NCBI GenBank assembly: GCA_026260175.1
Contig: JAKCWW010001732.1
Span: 1-64,000, forward strand
Direction of reading: 5' to 3'
Source: Reticulitermes lucifugus
Lineage: Eukaryota > Arthropoda > Insecta > Blattodea > Rhinotermitidae
DNA length: 64,000 nucleotides
The translations under genes and the position numbers were made by a program. Of this stretch, positions 33,991 to 46,090 are shown piece by piece. The notes under the pieces were generated by a model, which saw only the letters and a list, made by a program, of their open reading frames with translations, searched no databases and had not been told where the DNA came from. The stretch's first letter is position 1; each line of letters starts with the position of its first letter.

Positions 33991-34639
33991 TGACATTGGT
34001 AAAGTTTGTTCGACGAATAAGAGAATTCCAATTTTAGAATAAAGAGAAGAATATGGCTATAAGAGGGTGGGCAGTTTCGAGGTGAGCCTTGTTCTTAAAG
34101 CTATATTCCGAAAGGATTCTTCATTCCTCCCATCGCACAAGTAGTCAGATGGAAAGTTTCAACTTTTAAAAGTCAAACAACAGTTACTGAGCGTTTAAAT
34201 CATAGATGCTTGTAATTTATGTGTAAATATTTCGCTTTGTACACAGAGTTCCACTACTTCCTTACCCACAAAACTTCTTTAAGACCGAAGGATCTTGTCA
34301 TTTGTCTTGGATGTAGAAATGTTAATGTTAATTTCATTACAAAATTGGGTGCATAAAGCCTTGGTAACGTAAATAAATAGGTTTGTGATTATACATTTGT
34401 TTGTGATTTGTCTGGACCTGAAACTTGGGAAGAATGTTTAATGGTACTTTACTGCTCCTAACTGCATATACATCGGCATTACATTTCAGTTCTCCTACAA
34501 TTCATAGAGGAGATCCGGATTATTTACGGGCTTCAAGATGAAGTAAATATCGAATCATCCTGTATAGATTCATCCAATTCAGTCACCCGGTGTTCTGAAT
34601 GAACTCTCATGCGAATGATAAAGAAGGTTACAAGAGTGA
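33991..34639. other. No recognised feature
   Basis: AT-rich stretch leading to the GC-rich island; nothing specific seen. Confidence 0.3.
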
Positions 34640-34940
34640 GCGAGGGGTAAAGGGTGCAGGATGTAGAGGGGAGGTGCAGTTGTGGCTGGAACACCACCAT
34701 AGCCAGGGGAAAGGATGATGCGTCGTGGACGTTGAAACTGCAAGGCGGCGCAGGCTCATCGTACGCCTGTCTGCTCCTCGCTCTCTATGTTGGCGTCGCA
34801 TCTCTGTCAGCATCACTTCATGTGTCGTCGTGTTGTAGAAGACAGCAACCTCCCTAGCGACAGGCACCTGTTGGTTGGCTCGCGTCTCTTCATACCCATC
34901 CTGCTGCCTCTTGCTTCAACAGGTCCGCGATCCGACAGGT
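34640..34940 (+). promoter_or_regulatory. GC- and CpG-rich island with splice donor, possible promoter or first exon
   Basis: CpG-dense block in an AT-rich region. It ends in a strong donor (CGACAG then GTAAAG, GT at 34939-34940). An open frame on the plus strand (34654-34857) includes a hydrophobic stretch SYACLLLALYVGVASLSASL; another overlaps on the minus strand. No family is recognised on either. It fits a 5' non-coding or signal-peptide first exon, but composition alone is not proof. Confidence 0.3.
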
Positions 34941-35184
34941 AAAGTGAAGTTTACTTTTACCTATCCCTGCATGTTAACTCTCAGTATTACAAAATGCTGT
35001 CGTGCTGTTTTAAATGTTGTGATTAAATTAAGCACATTCATATACAATTTGTCAGAAGGCATCTTTGGTGCCACAAATCGGAACTATTTATAAAAGAACA
35101 TATTACAATATGCGGTGTTCCAAATGGTGCGTAAATTAATACCATGTGTTTTTTATTTTGTATATATTGTGCATTTTATTATGA
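34941..35184. other. No recognised feature
   Basis: Would be the start of an intron if the island upstream is an exon. No acceptor or coding exon was recognised. Confidence 0.25.
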
Positions 35185-35326
35185 GTTTAAGTTAAGACTA
35201 ACTAATGCAAAAGATTGTTAACAGAGTGAGATGTATTTATACCCCTACATACGATTCGGAAATCAAGGGTATAAATAAATCTTACTCTGTTAATAATCTT
35301 GTGCATTAGTTGATTTTAACTTAAAC
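35185..35326. mobile_element. Short foldback element, arms about 60 bp
   Basis: GTTTAAGTTAAGACTAACTA (35185-35204) pairs with the complement ending at 35326, and pairing continues inward to TATACCCC/GGGTATA. The centre is CCTACATACGATTCGGAAAT, resembling the decayed 3' half of the hammerhead-like module. Confidence 0.8.
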
Positions 35327-35910
35327 CAACACCACGTGTATTTTAGACGCAAGGAAGGCATGTGCATATTACGTTCACAAGACTTCTATTGCAGTGAAAT
35401 GCTTAATTTTAATTTAAAAAAACAGCCAGTAGTATTTAAATCAAAACTTCGATGTTGGGAGTGGGAAGTTTAGGAATAGATATTCCCAGAGACCAATAAG
35501 GATGACATTCACGTAAAAAGTTATTTGCTAATAAAGGTAAAAGCGGAAAACTACAGATCAAGCCAAAGCATCCATTACAAAAGAAAGATGTTAAATAAGC
35601 AGGTAAAATATAAATTAGCACACATAAATAAAATTCTACGATCACATATTGCTGTATTAAGTATCATTTACGACTGCTTTTCACACTTCTAAAAACCATG
35701 TAATAGGCAGGGAACAAATATTTCTAAAAAAAATGTACGAAAGAGGATTCCTTTTTATTTTGACTGTTAACGCATTAAATTTCAGTTATTATTTATGTGC
35801 AACTGGACGCATCGTAGTCTATGTACATACCAGCTACATTAACATTGAAGACTCTTCTTTCTTTCCACACTGTGTAGTTACGTCTTTTGTGTCATCATTA
35901 GAATAAAGTC
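35327..35910. other. No recognised feature
   Basis: AT-rich; nothing recognised. Confidence 0.3.
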
Positions 35911-36139
35911 GATCCCAGTGGCCGCGCGGTCTAAGGCGTGGGTCTGCGGCCGCTCGCTTACTAGGATTGNNNNNNNNNNNNNNNNNNNNNNNNNNNNNNN
36001 NNNNNNNNNNNNNNNNNNNNNNNNNNNNNNNNNNNNNNNNNNNNNNNNNNNNNNNNNNNNNNNNNNNNNNNNNNNTGAAGCCTCGAAAAATAAGGCGGCC
36101 TAGGCCCCCAAGGGGCTGTCGAGCCATTGGGGGGGGGGG
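35911..36139 (+). mobile_element. tRNA-derived SINE family G with an internal assembly gap
   Basis: Head has GGCCGCGCGGTCTAAGGCG (35920-35938), very like the A-box region of a leucine or serine tRNA. A run of 106 N (35970-36075) follows, then the 3' part AAAATAAGGCGGCCTAGGCC and GGGGCTGTCGAGCCATT with a G-rich tail. The second copy is at 51991-52171. The B box must lie in the gap. Confidence 0.85.
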
Positions 36140-36370
36140 AATTAGGATAAAGAGAAGTTTTCCTCTAAATATTATAAACGGCGTTGCCTTTGCAGTGCGT
36201 TTCCTTTGAGATAGGAATTAAATTTTATAAGCTGTTCAGTTAAATTTGTGCTTCAAAGATTTCATGTAACGAAATTGTAAAGTACATTTCTTTAGATTTT
36301 GCGAAAAATTGCTTACCTTCTTATTCACTTTTTGATTGTATTAACGGACGCCTTGACAAATGTACGTACA

Positions 36371-36622
36371 TTTTTTTTGTGGTGACGGGCCCCGCAGCAG
36401 ATGCTACGGACGCACCGCAGCCTTGAGGCTTATTGTGCAACCCTGTGATGAAGAGGATTAGTTTTTCGTTCTTCCTTGTAATGGAGCACCGGTGGAATGA
36501 AATTGACAGGGGAAAACCGAAGTAATCGGGAAAAAACCTGTCCCAGTGCTATTGTGTCCACCAGAAATCCCACATGGACTGACCCGGGATCGAACCCGGA
36601 CTACCTGATCCATGGCACGGCC
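36371..36622 (-). mobile_element. SINE family A
   Basis: Poly-T at the left (36371-36378, the A-tail reversed), GGCCCCGCAGCAGATGCTAC, body, then GGGATCGAACCCGG (B box reversed). The stretch between the B box and the head is shortened; the last bases CATGGCACGGCC are the head. Confidence 0.9.
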
Positions 36623-36959
36623 CCATATATGTATTATAGTACAAATAAGAATGTGATTTTGAATGTCAGCCAAGAATTAGACAGGTCCGTTTGCGAATTT
36701 TAAGTTATTAGAAGTGAGCGAAGAAACTTGTCAGGAGTAGAGCCTGGGACCTCCAGAAATAAAACGCGTGTCAACATCCACGCCGCAATATTTAGTTTCG
36801 TTGCATTTACTCTAACTGGTGCTTAAATGTATACTTTCTGCTGGTAATGACGAAGAAAAACCGCCAGAAATGCTAAAGACTCGTTCTTATAATTAAATCT
36901 TAAATATGGTTTACGATACGAAAAACAGTGGCACCGGAATAACGCAAGCAGTCGATATA
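36623..36959. other. No recognised feature
   Basis: Between two SINEs; nothing recognised. Confidence 0.3.
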
Positions 36960-37160
36960 GTGACTACGCTACACACTAGACGAGCGAGGAAAGCTGGTGT
37001 GGTTTCCTGCCCGGGCAAAAGCTTTGTCTCCATTCCAGAATGTCAAGACCGGCTCTGGGACCCATCCAGCCTCCTAACCAATGGGTACCGGTGTGGCCGT
37101 CCTAAGCACCACAACACTAACCTAGCCGAATACCTCAGCCGTTGAGCACGGCCTTTACTC
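36960..37160 (+). repeat. SINE E-like fragment
   Basis: ACCGGCTCTGGGACCCATCC and AGCCTCCTAACCAATGGGTA match the reverse of the SINE E middle part, so this copy is in plus orientation. Ends are unclear. Confidence 0.5.
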
Positions 37161-37323
37161 ATGGAATATTACGTGTCGTAAGCACAGAGACACAATTGCA
37201 GGGTACCGTCAAATTTATTAAAACAGGAGCATGAGAGACACTCGATTTTGTTTAATAACACATTTCGACACCTGAGTTTGATTATATACGGCACTGGAAT
37301 ATCTTATGACTACTGACCCTTTG

Positions 37324-37631
37324 TTATCATCACAGTAAGGTAAAAGGTAAAGTTCTCCCTAGAACAGGCCATGAAGGACCAGAGGGGAAGTAGAGGTATA
37401 GCTCTATTCTTTCTTTAATCCTGGCACTAGATGGGGTGGGTGGTCAACTCCACGCCCCGGCCGCTTTACCCCCGGGAAAGAGACCATTGTATAGGAGGCT
37501 GGGTGGGCTCCAGGGCCGGTTGGATGGCTGCAAGAAATCTCGCCCCCACCGGGATTCGATCCCCAGACCGTCCAGCCCGTAGCGAGTCGCTATACCGACT
37601 ACGCTATCCCAGCCCATATTATCATCACAGT
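37324..37631 (-). mobile_element. tRNA-derived SINE family E, full length, with 13-bp target-site duplication
   Basis: TTATCATCACAGT is at 37324-37336 and 37619-37631. On the reverse strand the head has GGATAGCGTAGTCGGTATA (37609-37591, A box) and GGATCGAATCCC (37562-37551, B box). The body ends in a tail of TTTACC-type repeats (left end AAGGTAAAAGGTAAAG). Relatives: 3089-3570, 33488-33672, 42930-43045, 59450-59691. Confidence 0.93.
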
Positions 37632-37860
37632 TTGTCATGTAAATAGACTGGCGCATAAGAAGGCCTGCAAACAATTGTCTACGCGAACCCAACTTGGACT
37701 AACTTCAGGACCACTTGCCTTGTTAACACATAAAACAGATGTGCTCTCAATTTTACGCTATGACCGAAAGCTGTAGAGCATATCTTCCTTGGCAGAGAAT
37801 CAGAGTGACAATAAAGTCACTAACCCTTAGTTAAGGGTAGGCTGAATCCCTCTTCACGAT
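37632..37860. other. Sequence between SINE E and the LTR fossil
   Basis: No feature recognised. Confidence 0.25.
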
Positions 37861-40396
37861 AAATACTGTCACAAAAGCAACAAAAACGCCTTTACTTGCG
37901 ATGTCAACAACCTTGAGGTCCGAACCCCCAGTGTGGGCACTAAACCCCGACCCAATGCGCCAATATATCTTATAGAGACCGGCATCTCTTTCGCTCGACG
38001 TCCTAATAAATTTATAAGTAATTCATCCAAATGTAAATTTACCTATCTACGCGCCGAGCATATCTCTGATCGGTTTCGAAACAAACATCATCGGTAATAA
38101 AATCTTCCCCTGAACATAGATTTTTGAAATTCTACATAGTAAACTGATAAAATTTATTTCAATGTCGTTCATATGGTGTAATAATATTATTCAAAAACAT
38201 ACACAATTTACTCTAACTACATTTGAATTCTACAATAAACATAAGTGGATCAAACACTTCATAAAGGACAATAAAGTCATTGTAAATCAGCAGACAAAAT
38301 CAATAAAATGGGATACACGTAGAAGTAACACACTGACCAACCAATATACATATACTGAATTAACTGAATGCAATTCAAGGTGTCCAATCAAATTATCTAC
38401 ACACTGCATTTATATATGAATATATATATAAATATATATATATATAATTTTGTATTTCTTTATTTACAGCAGGTTATAATTTACTGAGTTTTGTTTGAAG
38501 CCAGAATTTATCTCTACTTGGCTCACTTAGCATTAAGCTCAAGTGCTTAATTCTCTCACCTGTCCAGTTTATCGTCAATAAGTTTACATACACACCATTT
38601 CTTGAATTCGCGCTTAATTAATTTGTGACTTCTCTTAACTGCAAAGAGTTTACAGTCATACAATAACCCTAGAATACAAAATCTGGATGGATGACCCAAT
38701 TTCAAAGCATAGTTTTCAATAATTTGGGATGTAATATGTTGGCCTTGGGGTTATATGTTGCACCTTCCACTGCTCTTCCTAATCGCCAGTTGCTTCTCTG
38801 TACGGCTTAAGGGATTTTTTTAATTGAATTCTCTCCTAATCCTCCTTTCGTAGCACGAATGGTATCGGGCGACTGTTACAGCTACTAGGAAACTCTAATG
38901 TCACGTAAAATTTGTACTCAAAGCTTTTACATTTCCCTGGCCTCTTTGTTAAGCGACTTTTGTATCTGCCGAGCACTACTAACAGACCTCCCTTTGTTGG
39001 TCTGATAAACGATTTTTCTTCTATTAATTGAGTTTGCATGAGTGTTTGTGCAGTTGCCCTTCATCTGTATTTATAAATTTTGTATTTGGTCTTTGTAAAG
39101 TGTCGGGATCTCTTTCCATATTACAATTCGCGCCTAGCTTCCCTGTTACTACGTTTAAAATATGAACCGTATCTTCATTATTAATGTTAGCATCTTGTTG
39201 TTCTTCGCCGGGCTTTTCGACGGAAATATCGTCATTGCGTATTTCATTCGGGCTTCCTTTGCTGTGCTCCACAATGCTATTGAAATATTTAACACCTGCA
39301 TTGTTGTCAGATGGACGACAATGCACATTAACTTTACACTCCTCTCCATCATAGTTTAGGTCACCGCAGTTGACAAGTTTTGGAGTCCCGAAACTTGATG
39401 ATGTGGTTGGAGATGCGAGGGGTAATTTGACAAAGGGCTGGTTTAGTTTACTGTTTGGGGTTAGTAGGTCGATGACCTGCCTGCTGTGCTGGACTTCAGG
39501 GTAACAAGCTACTATCTTCACCTTGTCATTAGCACAAACAGAGGATATTTCAGTGCTCTTATCCCTGCCATCGATGTCTTGATTAAATTTTTCCTTGGAA
39601 AGTCCATAATGACATGGTTCCTTACACAATAATCAAGCCCGAGTAACAGAATTGTCACTAGACAGGATGCCACCAGAAAAAACGTGGTCTATTAATACCC
39701 CGTTAAAATTCAATTCGAAAATAACCTGTAATTTTATTCTATTTATTTTCCCTTGGAAAGCACTCATTATGACGACGTTTCGTGCTGGTAATTCAAGAAT
39801 GTTCACTCCCCTAAATTCTAGTTTCCTGTATAATTCCTCAGAGATGACTGAACACTGACATCCGTTGTCTAATACAGTTTTACATTGTTGATCCTCTATT
39901 AGAAATGTTACGTGGGGACATTTTTCAAAATTATTTTCATGCACATAGTAGGTGCATATTACATCAGATTCGCTTGGTCGGTCCTCTTCATCGTTACAGT
40001 TTTCTAAGGGTCCCTTTAAACTTTCTTCATCATAATTTTGGATAGTAGCCCCATTTCCAAATTCAGTTTTAGTACAATTTCCTACTTTTACTTGATCTAT
40101 CCTGTTAAAATTTATGTGGCACTGAGGTTGGTCTAGCTTACTCGGGCTCCTGGATTCTCTTAGACCAGCTCGAGATCCAGCATTTAGTTGCTGTTTAGAT
40201 TAGTCTACCTATCCGCTGGTACCTGGTTTGGTTCTTGTCTCACGTTTCTTTCCCAGCGTTCAAATTCTGGTACATGAGGATTTAATATAACCGTGTTGAT
40301 ACTGGTCCTCTTTATTCCCCTTCTGGTATCGGCAGTTTTGTCCGCTAGATTACCCTCTCTGTATATATGGCAATCAGCTGGTATTTTGATAGCGTG

Positions 40397-40601
40397 TAGG
40401 TCTGACATGAGATCTGCGCTCTTGTAGGATATTACGCGGCGTCGTGTGGTCATTGTTTACCGACGTTTCGGGAAGGGGACCGATACGTTGTCCCGAAACG
40501 TCGGTAAACAAGTACCACACGACGCCGCGTAATATCCCAGAAGAGCGCAGATCTCATCAACATCGCGGCGGAAGCCTGAAATCAAGGTTAGGTCTGACAT
40601 G
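40397..40601. mobile_element. Foldback element family B, copy 3, with perfect 13-bp target-site duplication
   Basis: TAGGTCTGACATG at 40397-40409 and 40589-40601 flanks the element. Ends are AGATCTGCGCTCTTGTAGG and GGAAGCCTGAAATCAAGG. The arms are inverted repeats meeting near 40472-40478. The right-hand module keeps GGGAC, loop, GTCCC, GAA, ACGT, C, GG. It is nested in the LTR fossil, so it is younger. Confidence 0.9.
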
Positions 40602-40813
40602 TCTTACGTTCTGTTGAATGTCAGAACTTCTTCCGACCCCTCCCCCCGTCATAATTTTGTTCTCTACCCTGCCGTCTGCTCTCGTTCCTAGTGCGCTGTT
40701 TCTGCTTCTTTTTTTGTACGTTTCTTTCGAAATCTCCAGGGCCTGCAACTTCCCTAACAATGCCAAAGCCTCCTGCGTTGATTTTAAATTTGCAGAAATA
40801 GGGAAGTGCGGTG

Positions 40814-41098
40814 TTAGGTAAAGGTAAAGCAATCTCATTACAGGTCTGGACAGGCCCTTAGGATTCCAGGAGGTTGAAGCTCCCAGATTTCTAGACAATC
40901 GGCACATGAAGGTGGTAAGGTTGTCAGCCCTACGCACCGGCCACCCTTACCCCCAGGAAATATTCGTGGTACTCATTTCTGTTAGAGGCTGAGTGCGGTC
41001 GGAAGGATTATGCCAATGAACAATTGACACCATCGGGAATTGAACCTGCGACCTTCGGCTTGTAGCGCATTGCCTCAACTAACTGCGCCACCGCTTAC
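40814..41098 (-). mobile_element. tRNA-derived SINE family F, nested in the LTR fossil
   Basis: Reverse strand head GTGGCGCAGTTAGTTGAGG (41091-41073, A box) and B box GGTTCAATTCCCG (41046-41034). It ends in the tail TTTACCTTTACCTAA (40828-40814), the same tail type as SINE E. It interrupts the gag-like region. Confidence 0.88.
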
Positions 41099-42929
41099 CC
41101 CCATTGTGGTTTTAGGGCGCCTAGCAAATCGTACTCAGATAGGGCTGGCTGTAAACTGGCAGCTAGACTGACATATCGAATGTAGTATTTTGCCTTAGGT
41201 TCATTTTCGTTTCTATCGTATCTGTCATTGTAGATGTCACATCTGATTTGGGCTTGCTTCATATCGTTCCAGAACACAACCTTCATGTTAGTTTTGAAAT
41301 TTTCATGTGACCCGAGTTTGTGGTATTCAGTACACAGCCACGTCTTCACAAAAGGGTCCTTGACAGATCGGACTGCAAGCAGTAGCTTCACATGTTCAGG
41401 AATGCACTTCAACTCAAAATAAAAATCTAATTCTTTTAGAAAATTTCCAAATTTTTTTTACGAACTATCCGAATAAGCGGGCACTGCGAAATCGATCAGG
41501 GGATCATACTGTGCCGAGTTCCCAGAGTTTGCATTTATATGAGAGTGGTTATTATTCACATGATGCACATCATTACTACTAACATTATTGCAAATAGACA
41601 TTATCTATCGCTTTCTAAACCCATTCATGTCACTATTGTTCCTGATGTTGATAGTTTAACAGCTGGAAATGCTGAATTTGCCCTATAATATCAGTCCTGA
41701 AAATCTGATCCTGTTCTACGTTCAAATTATTAGCCGATGTTGTGCTTTCTCTTTGTCTGGACGACAATCTAGCCTTCCAATTATCTACTTCTAAAGCTGA
41801 ATTTTCACCTGGCATACTTCCCTTTCCGCTAGAATCCTACTGTTACATTCTGCAGCACTGTTAGTTACTGCTTTAACTTCATCAATCACACAATTCGCTA
41901 CTTGCTCCCTGATCCTTACAATATCCTGCTTAGCTGACGCAATATCACCTTCTGAGTTATGCGACTTGTGAGGCCAGTAGCTAACCTTCTAATTCTGGCT
42001 TTTGTAAAACTCTGCCTACTTTCTCCATATTTCAGTAATGTGACCGACCATTCACTCTATCCGCTAAACGTTCACACTGTCTCTCAACACTCTCATTCAC
42101 ACTTACAATCTTAGTTTCAGTATTTTTGCCTAATTGATTTAAAGACTGATTTAGATTTTGAAATTCAGATCTTAGTTTCTCAGATAATTACCCATACAGT
42201 TTATTACTTTCCTTTCGAAACTGTCTCACTTCGGATAAAATTTTGTTAGCATTTTCAATTTGAATTGTGAAGTTAGCAGATCGCTTTAAACTTGAATTTT
42301 TGCATTCAGAGTCTCAAATCCTTTCAGTAATTTCCCATGAAATTTTGCAATATCTTTGACTACATACCAAGGTTTTCTCCTGAGTTGTTGGTGTTATTAC
42401 TTTGCCTATCATCTGCGTTAGACAAATTATCACTATATCTCAAATTGCTTACTTCCTACTCTATTCCTTGACCCATGCTTTCTATTTCAGGCTCTTCGCA
42501 TGGTTGTCTGACTCTACTTCTTCCTTTACGAAAACGCTCCACTTACTTAATTGCCTTTCTCCCGTCATTAATTTAATTAAAATTATACACAATTTCATAT
42601 TTAGCATACTAATTTAGCAACTCACTGCCTCTTGCACAATTGCACCAAATAAAATCAACTATATCAGCGTAGGGAGGTACTTGTCAAATACTGTCATAAA
42701 AGCAACAACAACGCATTTACTCGCGATGTCAAAAACCTCGAGGTCCGAAACCCCAGTGGGCAAACTAAACGTCGATCCCGTGCGCCAGTATATCTTATAC
42801 AGACCAGCATCCGTTTCGCTCGAAGTTCTAATAAATTTATAAGTAATTCGTCCAAATGTTAATTTACCTATCTACACGCCAAGCATATCTCTGATCTGGT
42901 TTCGAAAAAAGGATAATCGATAACATCGA

Positions 42930-43045
42930 GGGTTCATTCCCCGGCGGTAAATCCTACAGCCAACCCCTCGCCTCCATCTAGTGGAGAGGTTAAGAAAGAG
43001 TGGGACTAGAGTTACACTCCCACTTAAGCTTTCATGGCTGTCACA
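42930..43045 (+). repeat. SINE E fragment beside the LTR
   Basis: CCCCGGCGGTAAAT, CATCTAGTGGAGAGGTTAAG and CTTTCATGGC follow the 3' half of SINE E in plus orientation. It starts where the LTR similarity ends. Confidence 0.55.
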
Positions 43046-45235
43046 GTAACAACTTTTCTTACTGCTACAAATGAACACGAAATGATGCCAAAGTTATCAA
43101 GTACAGATATTTGTAACTGCATAAGAGAAATGGACACATTTCAAAAGAATTGAGATCCAGGTCGCGGATATTCAGTATAGGAGATAACCAGACTAGGCTA
43201 GAATTGATTTTTTCACGGCGGTGCTGATGACGATTCTAGTCTTTTAAGACATGACACCTTATAGACTATTACATAGGGACCAACTTTTAGGAAGTGTTTG
43301 CTCCGTCAATATTCACCGTAGTTCAATAAAACTGGAATCTTCATACTAGCGCTCATTTACTGAAATTTAAGTTAAAGGTAATCAGTTTTGACTTACCACT
43401 TCTTCCTAGTGTGTTATTATGGGGCAATTTCTGGAGAAGTGTTAAATCTAACAGAGAACAGACACCTAATTTCATGGCGAATTTAGAATATCTTACTAAG
43501 AAAGGAAGTTTATCAATAAACTGGGTAGTCTTACCACATGTTAATAGAGCTGGAATTCTTGATTTTCCTATATGTTTCTTAGAACTAATAGACACAAGCT
43601 CAATTTCGCAGTTCAAGAATCGCAGAAGACTCCAACATTACATTTAGTGATCGCTACTTTAGTTCTGACGTGAATGGTCATTTCATATTTCCGTGTAACT
43701 ATCGCTCGACAATGCCAAGTCGATGATACACCCAGTATTACAGATTTTCTTGTCTTCTTGTCAGAAAAATGGTTTAGCAACAAAATGTCGTAGAGTTCTA
43801 AGGAGATTATAATGTGTACTTCCCTTCAAACACTTTAGTCTGGGTATGAGATTAAAATTATCTATCAACTAATGATTTTATTTTTATTTTCTGTGCATAT
43901 TTTCTACCATCACAAAATGAGACCCAGTTAAATTTTTCAGATAAAATTTAAAAGATTCGTACTGTCATGGAATATTTAGTTTGTAAAGGAAAATAAGCGA
44001 TTAATACAGAATAGTTAAACATCATTGGGTTAAGGTATAATGTCACACACAATAAAACATGCATAGCTAAATATGTACCAAAGCCTTAGTTATGTAGTTA
44101 AAAACTAAATGCTGATTTTGGGGGATATCATATTTTTATTTTGGATTATAAAAGACGTGTGCCGTATGCAATTCATAAAGCATACTGTTCTATTCAAAAA
44201 TCTCGCTGTTATTATGTAACGATTGAAAGTAACGAGAAAAGTATGCTTGTTGCTACTACACAGCACTTTGACTTTTCAGACACGAAACTTAACAAACTCT
44301 CGTGTAGCTCTGCAAATAATTCATTCTGTACGTGACGGCGCGTAAGGGTAGCATGAAATCAATTCTGAACTTGCACGTCATAAACTTGAAAAGTTACAGA
44401 AAGACAGCTTGTTAGAATAAATGATGCTGCTACCGAGATATAGCTTCAAAACGACAAAGGTCTGGCTGCATTACCAACTGAAACTTGATGACCTTGAACT
44501 GCTTCATGACGATTTTCTTCCAGGCAGTCACTGCAATCTGGAGTATGTATACATAATTTTAAGAACAAAATATTACGTGGGGACAGGACAACAGGATTTC
44601 AAAAAGATATTTTTTGAAATAGGCAATCATAAAACTTCTATTGCTTACGAAATATAGTATTAATAATAATCGTACTAACCAAGATTAACCGCAGTAACAA
44701 ATTTCATGTAGATTCACTCAAACCTTAGAACTGAGGCTGTTGTAAAATTTGCATAGGTGTGGCAGGATATTTCTATTAATAAACCAAGGAAATATTCACA
44801 TGTTTGATCCTGAATATGTCACTGAACAAGCGATCAAGGACACCTTCATCAGTACTCATGAATATATATTAACACAACAAAGTTTGTCTCATCCTATCTG
44901 TAACGGAACTAGGAATTCATCAGCGAATTATGAATACTGAAATTCTCGTTGACAGTTCACTATCAGCGGACAGTGGTCACCTGAACCGGTCTATAATTGC
45001 CCTAATCTCTTGTTTGTTCTTTGGTTTGTTTAACAACATTTTCTTAGCTACCTATTTTATAGGTTATAAAATAGGAGCATTACAAAATTTCTTATAGCAC
45101 TATCCTCCATCTCACACACCTCTCCAGAGCTAGCATATGCTCGCTGATAAGAGGAAGTTACCGTTTTAAATTCCGTTTTTATATGCCAACTGCAAGATCA
45201 TGCAGAATTTTAGATGCTCATAGCAGCGACTCTGC
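43046..45235. other. No recognised feature
   Basis: Several open frames of 60-87 codons were read on both strands; none has a recognisable family. Confidence 0.3.
45049..45073. repeat. Small palindrome
   Basis: CCTATTTTATA and TATAAAATAGG flank a 3-bp centre GGT: a near-perfect short inverted repeat in AT-rich sequence. It may act as nothing more than a chance hairpin. Confidence 0.5.
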
Positions 45236-45335
45236 AGATTGCCGTCTTCTGGAATGCGACGCTCCATCTGATAAAAATTTACTGACGGGTCCGAGGACCT
45301 TGCTACATCGAAACGCAGGGTCCTATTACATTGCT
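45236..45335 (+). repeat. Family B-like remnant
   Basis: GTCTTCTGGAATGCGACGCT, AATTTACTGACG and ACATCGAAACG follow the order of family B landmarks but are highly diverged. Confidence 0.35.
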
Positions 45336-45617
45336 TCGCTTCCAAGACGACAACATTATTTATACTATCACGGTGTCTGAAGATTCAGGTTTTAGCCGCA
45401 ATTTCGTGAGGTGGAAAGTTTTCGAGCGTGCGGCAACATCATATTAAACACTTATAACTGAAGTTGCAGCGAAGAAAGTTCTCGGAAAAATGTACGCGTA
45501 TAATGCTGTTAGTGTATCACAGGAGGAAGGCGCGGACCGGTTGTGAGAATGTCGCTAATGATGTTTTGCAGCGCAGGAATTGCGGGATTTGAACAGCAAT
45601 GTTAATGAAGTCCAAGA

Positions 45618-45816
45618 CTTCAGGGATATTACGTCGTGACGGCTAGTAAGTATCGACGTTTTGGAAGAGCGTACTTCTTCCATCTTCAGGGTACTGCATT
45701 ACAAGAAGAATAGACTTCTAGGTCCCCAAAATGGAAGCAGTACGCTTCACCGAAACGTCGGTAAGTATTTACCAATCGGAACAGCGTAACTTTCCAGATG
45801 ACTTGTACCTTCAGGG
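45618..45816. mobile_element. Foldback element related to family B
   Basis: Left arm (GATATTACGTCGTGACGGCT at 45624) and right arm (GTAAGTATTTACCAATCGGA) are diverged inverted repeats. Both carry modules: minus strand at 45650-45694 with CTGAAGA, stem GGAAGA/TCTTCC and ACGT; plus strand near 45731-45762 with stem GAAGC/GCTTC. CTTCAGGG flanks it at 45618-45625 and 45809-45816, a possible 8-bp duplication. Confidence 0.65.
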
Positions 45817-45979
45817 TTGAAATTATACGCTTGGAATTTCGTGTTTGTTGGAGCGAAAATTAATTATTCATGCGGGAAAAGGAAATGCGTTTATAGCGAA
45901 AATCAATTAACTGAACTTTCGTAAAACAAAGAGTTAGTTTCAAGTTGTTATGGTATGTGATGCCGGGAGAACCTGAAAT

Positions 45980-46090
45980 GTAGAACACCGAATTTAATCT
46001 AGTGTCGAGGCCGGGAGTACTTGGAACTCTATTTCAGCCCGTCTTATACAATTCATGGTGCGGTAGATGGATAGAAGCTGGCGACAGAAC
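45980..46090 (+). repeat. SINE H body fragment
   Basis: GAATTTAATCTAGTGTCGAG and AGTACTTGGAACTCTATTTC align with the 3' half of the SINE at 17998-18200. No tRNA-like head. Confidence 0.5.

Larger units (their letters stand above)
37861..42925 (-). mobile_element. Ty3/gypsy-type LTR retrotransposon fossil, broken
   Basis: Direct repeats at about 37861-38081 and 42686-42907 (AAATACTGTC at the left of each, TTTCGAAA at the right) are its two LTRs, about 220 bp each. By eye roughly 25 positions differ between them, so the insertion is old. On the reverse strand, recognisable parts in order are a gag-like region, a retropepsin-like region and a short stretch like the start of gypsy pol. No reverse transcriptase core or integrase was recognised. 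The element is broken in many places. Two later elements sit inside it: a foldback (40410-40588, with its own target-site duplication) and a tRNA-derived SINE (40814-41098). Confidence 0.8.

Noticed and set aside
38041-38100. Another module at the LTR edge (GATGATGTTTG, CGAAAC on the reverse strand)
   Set aside because: No proper stem and the matching LTR does not keep it; coincidence is likely.
39024-41412. Longest reverse-strand open frames as a host gene
   Set aside because: They lie between two LTRs and resemble parts of a gypsy-type element, so they are treated as a fossil.
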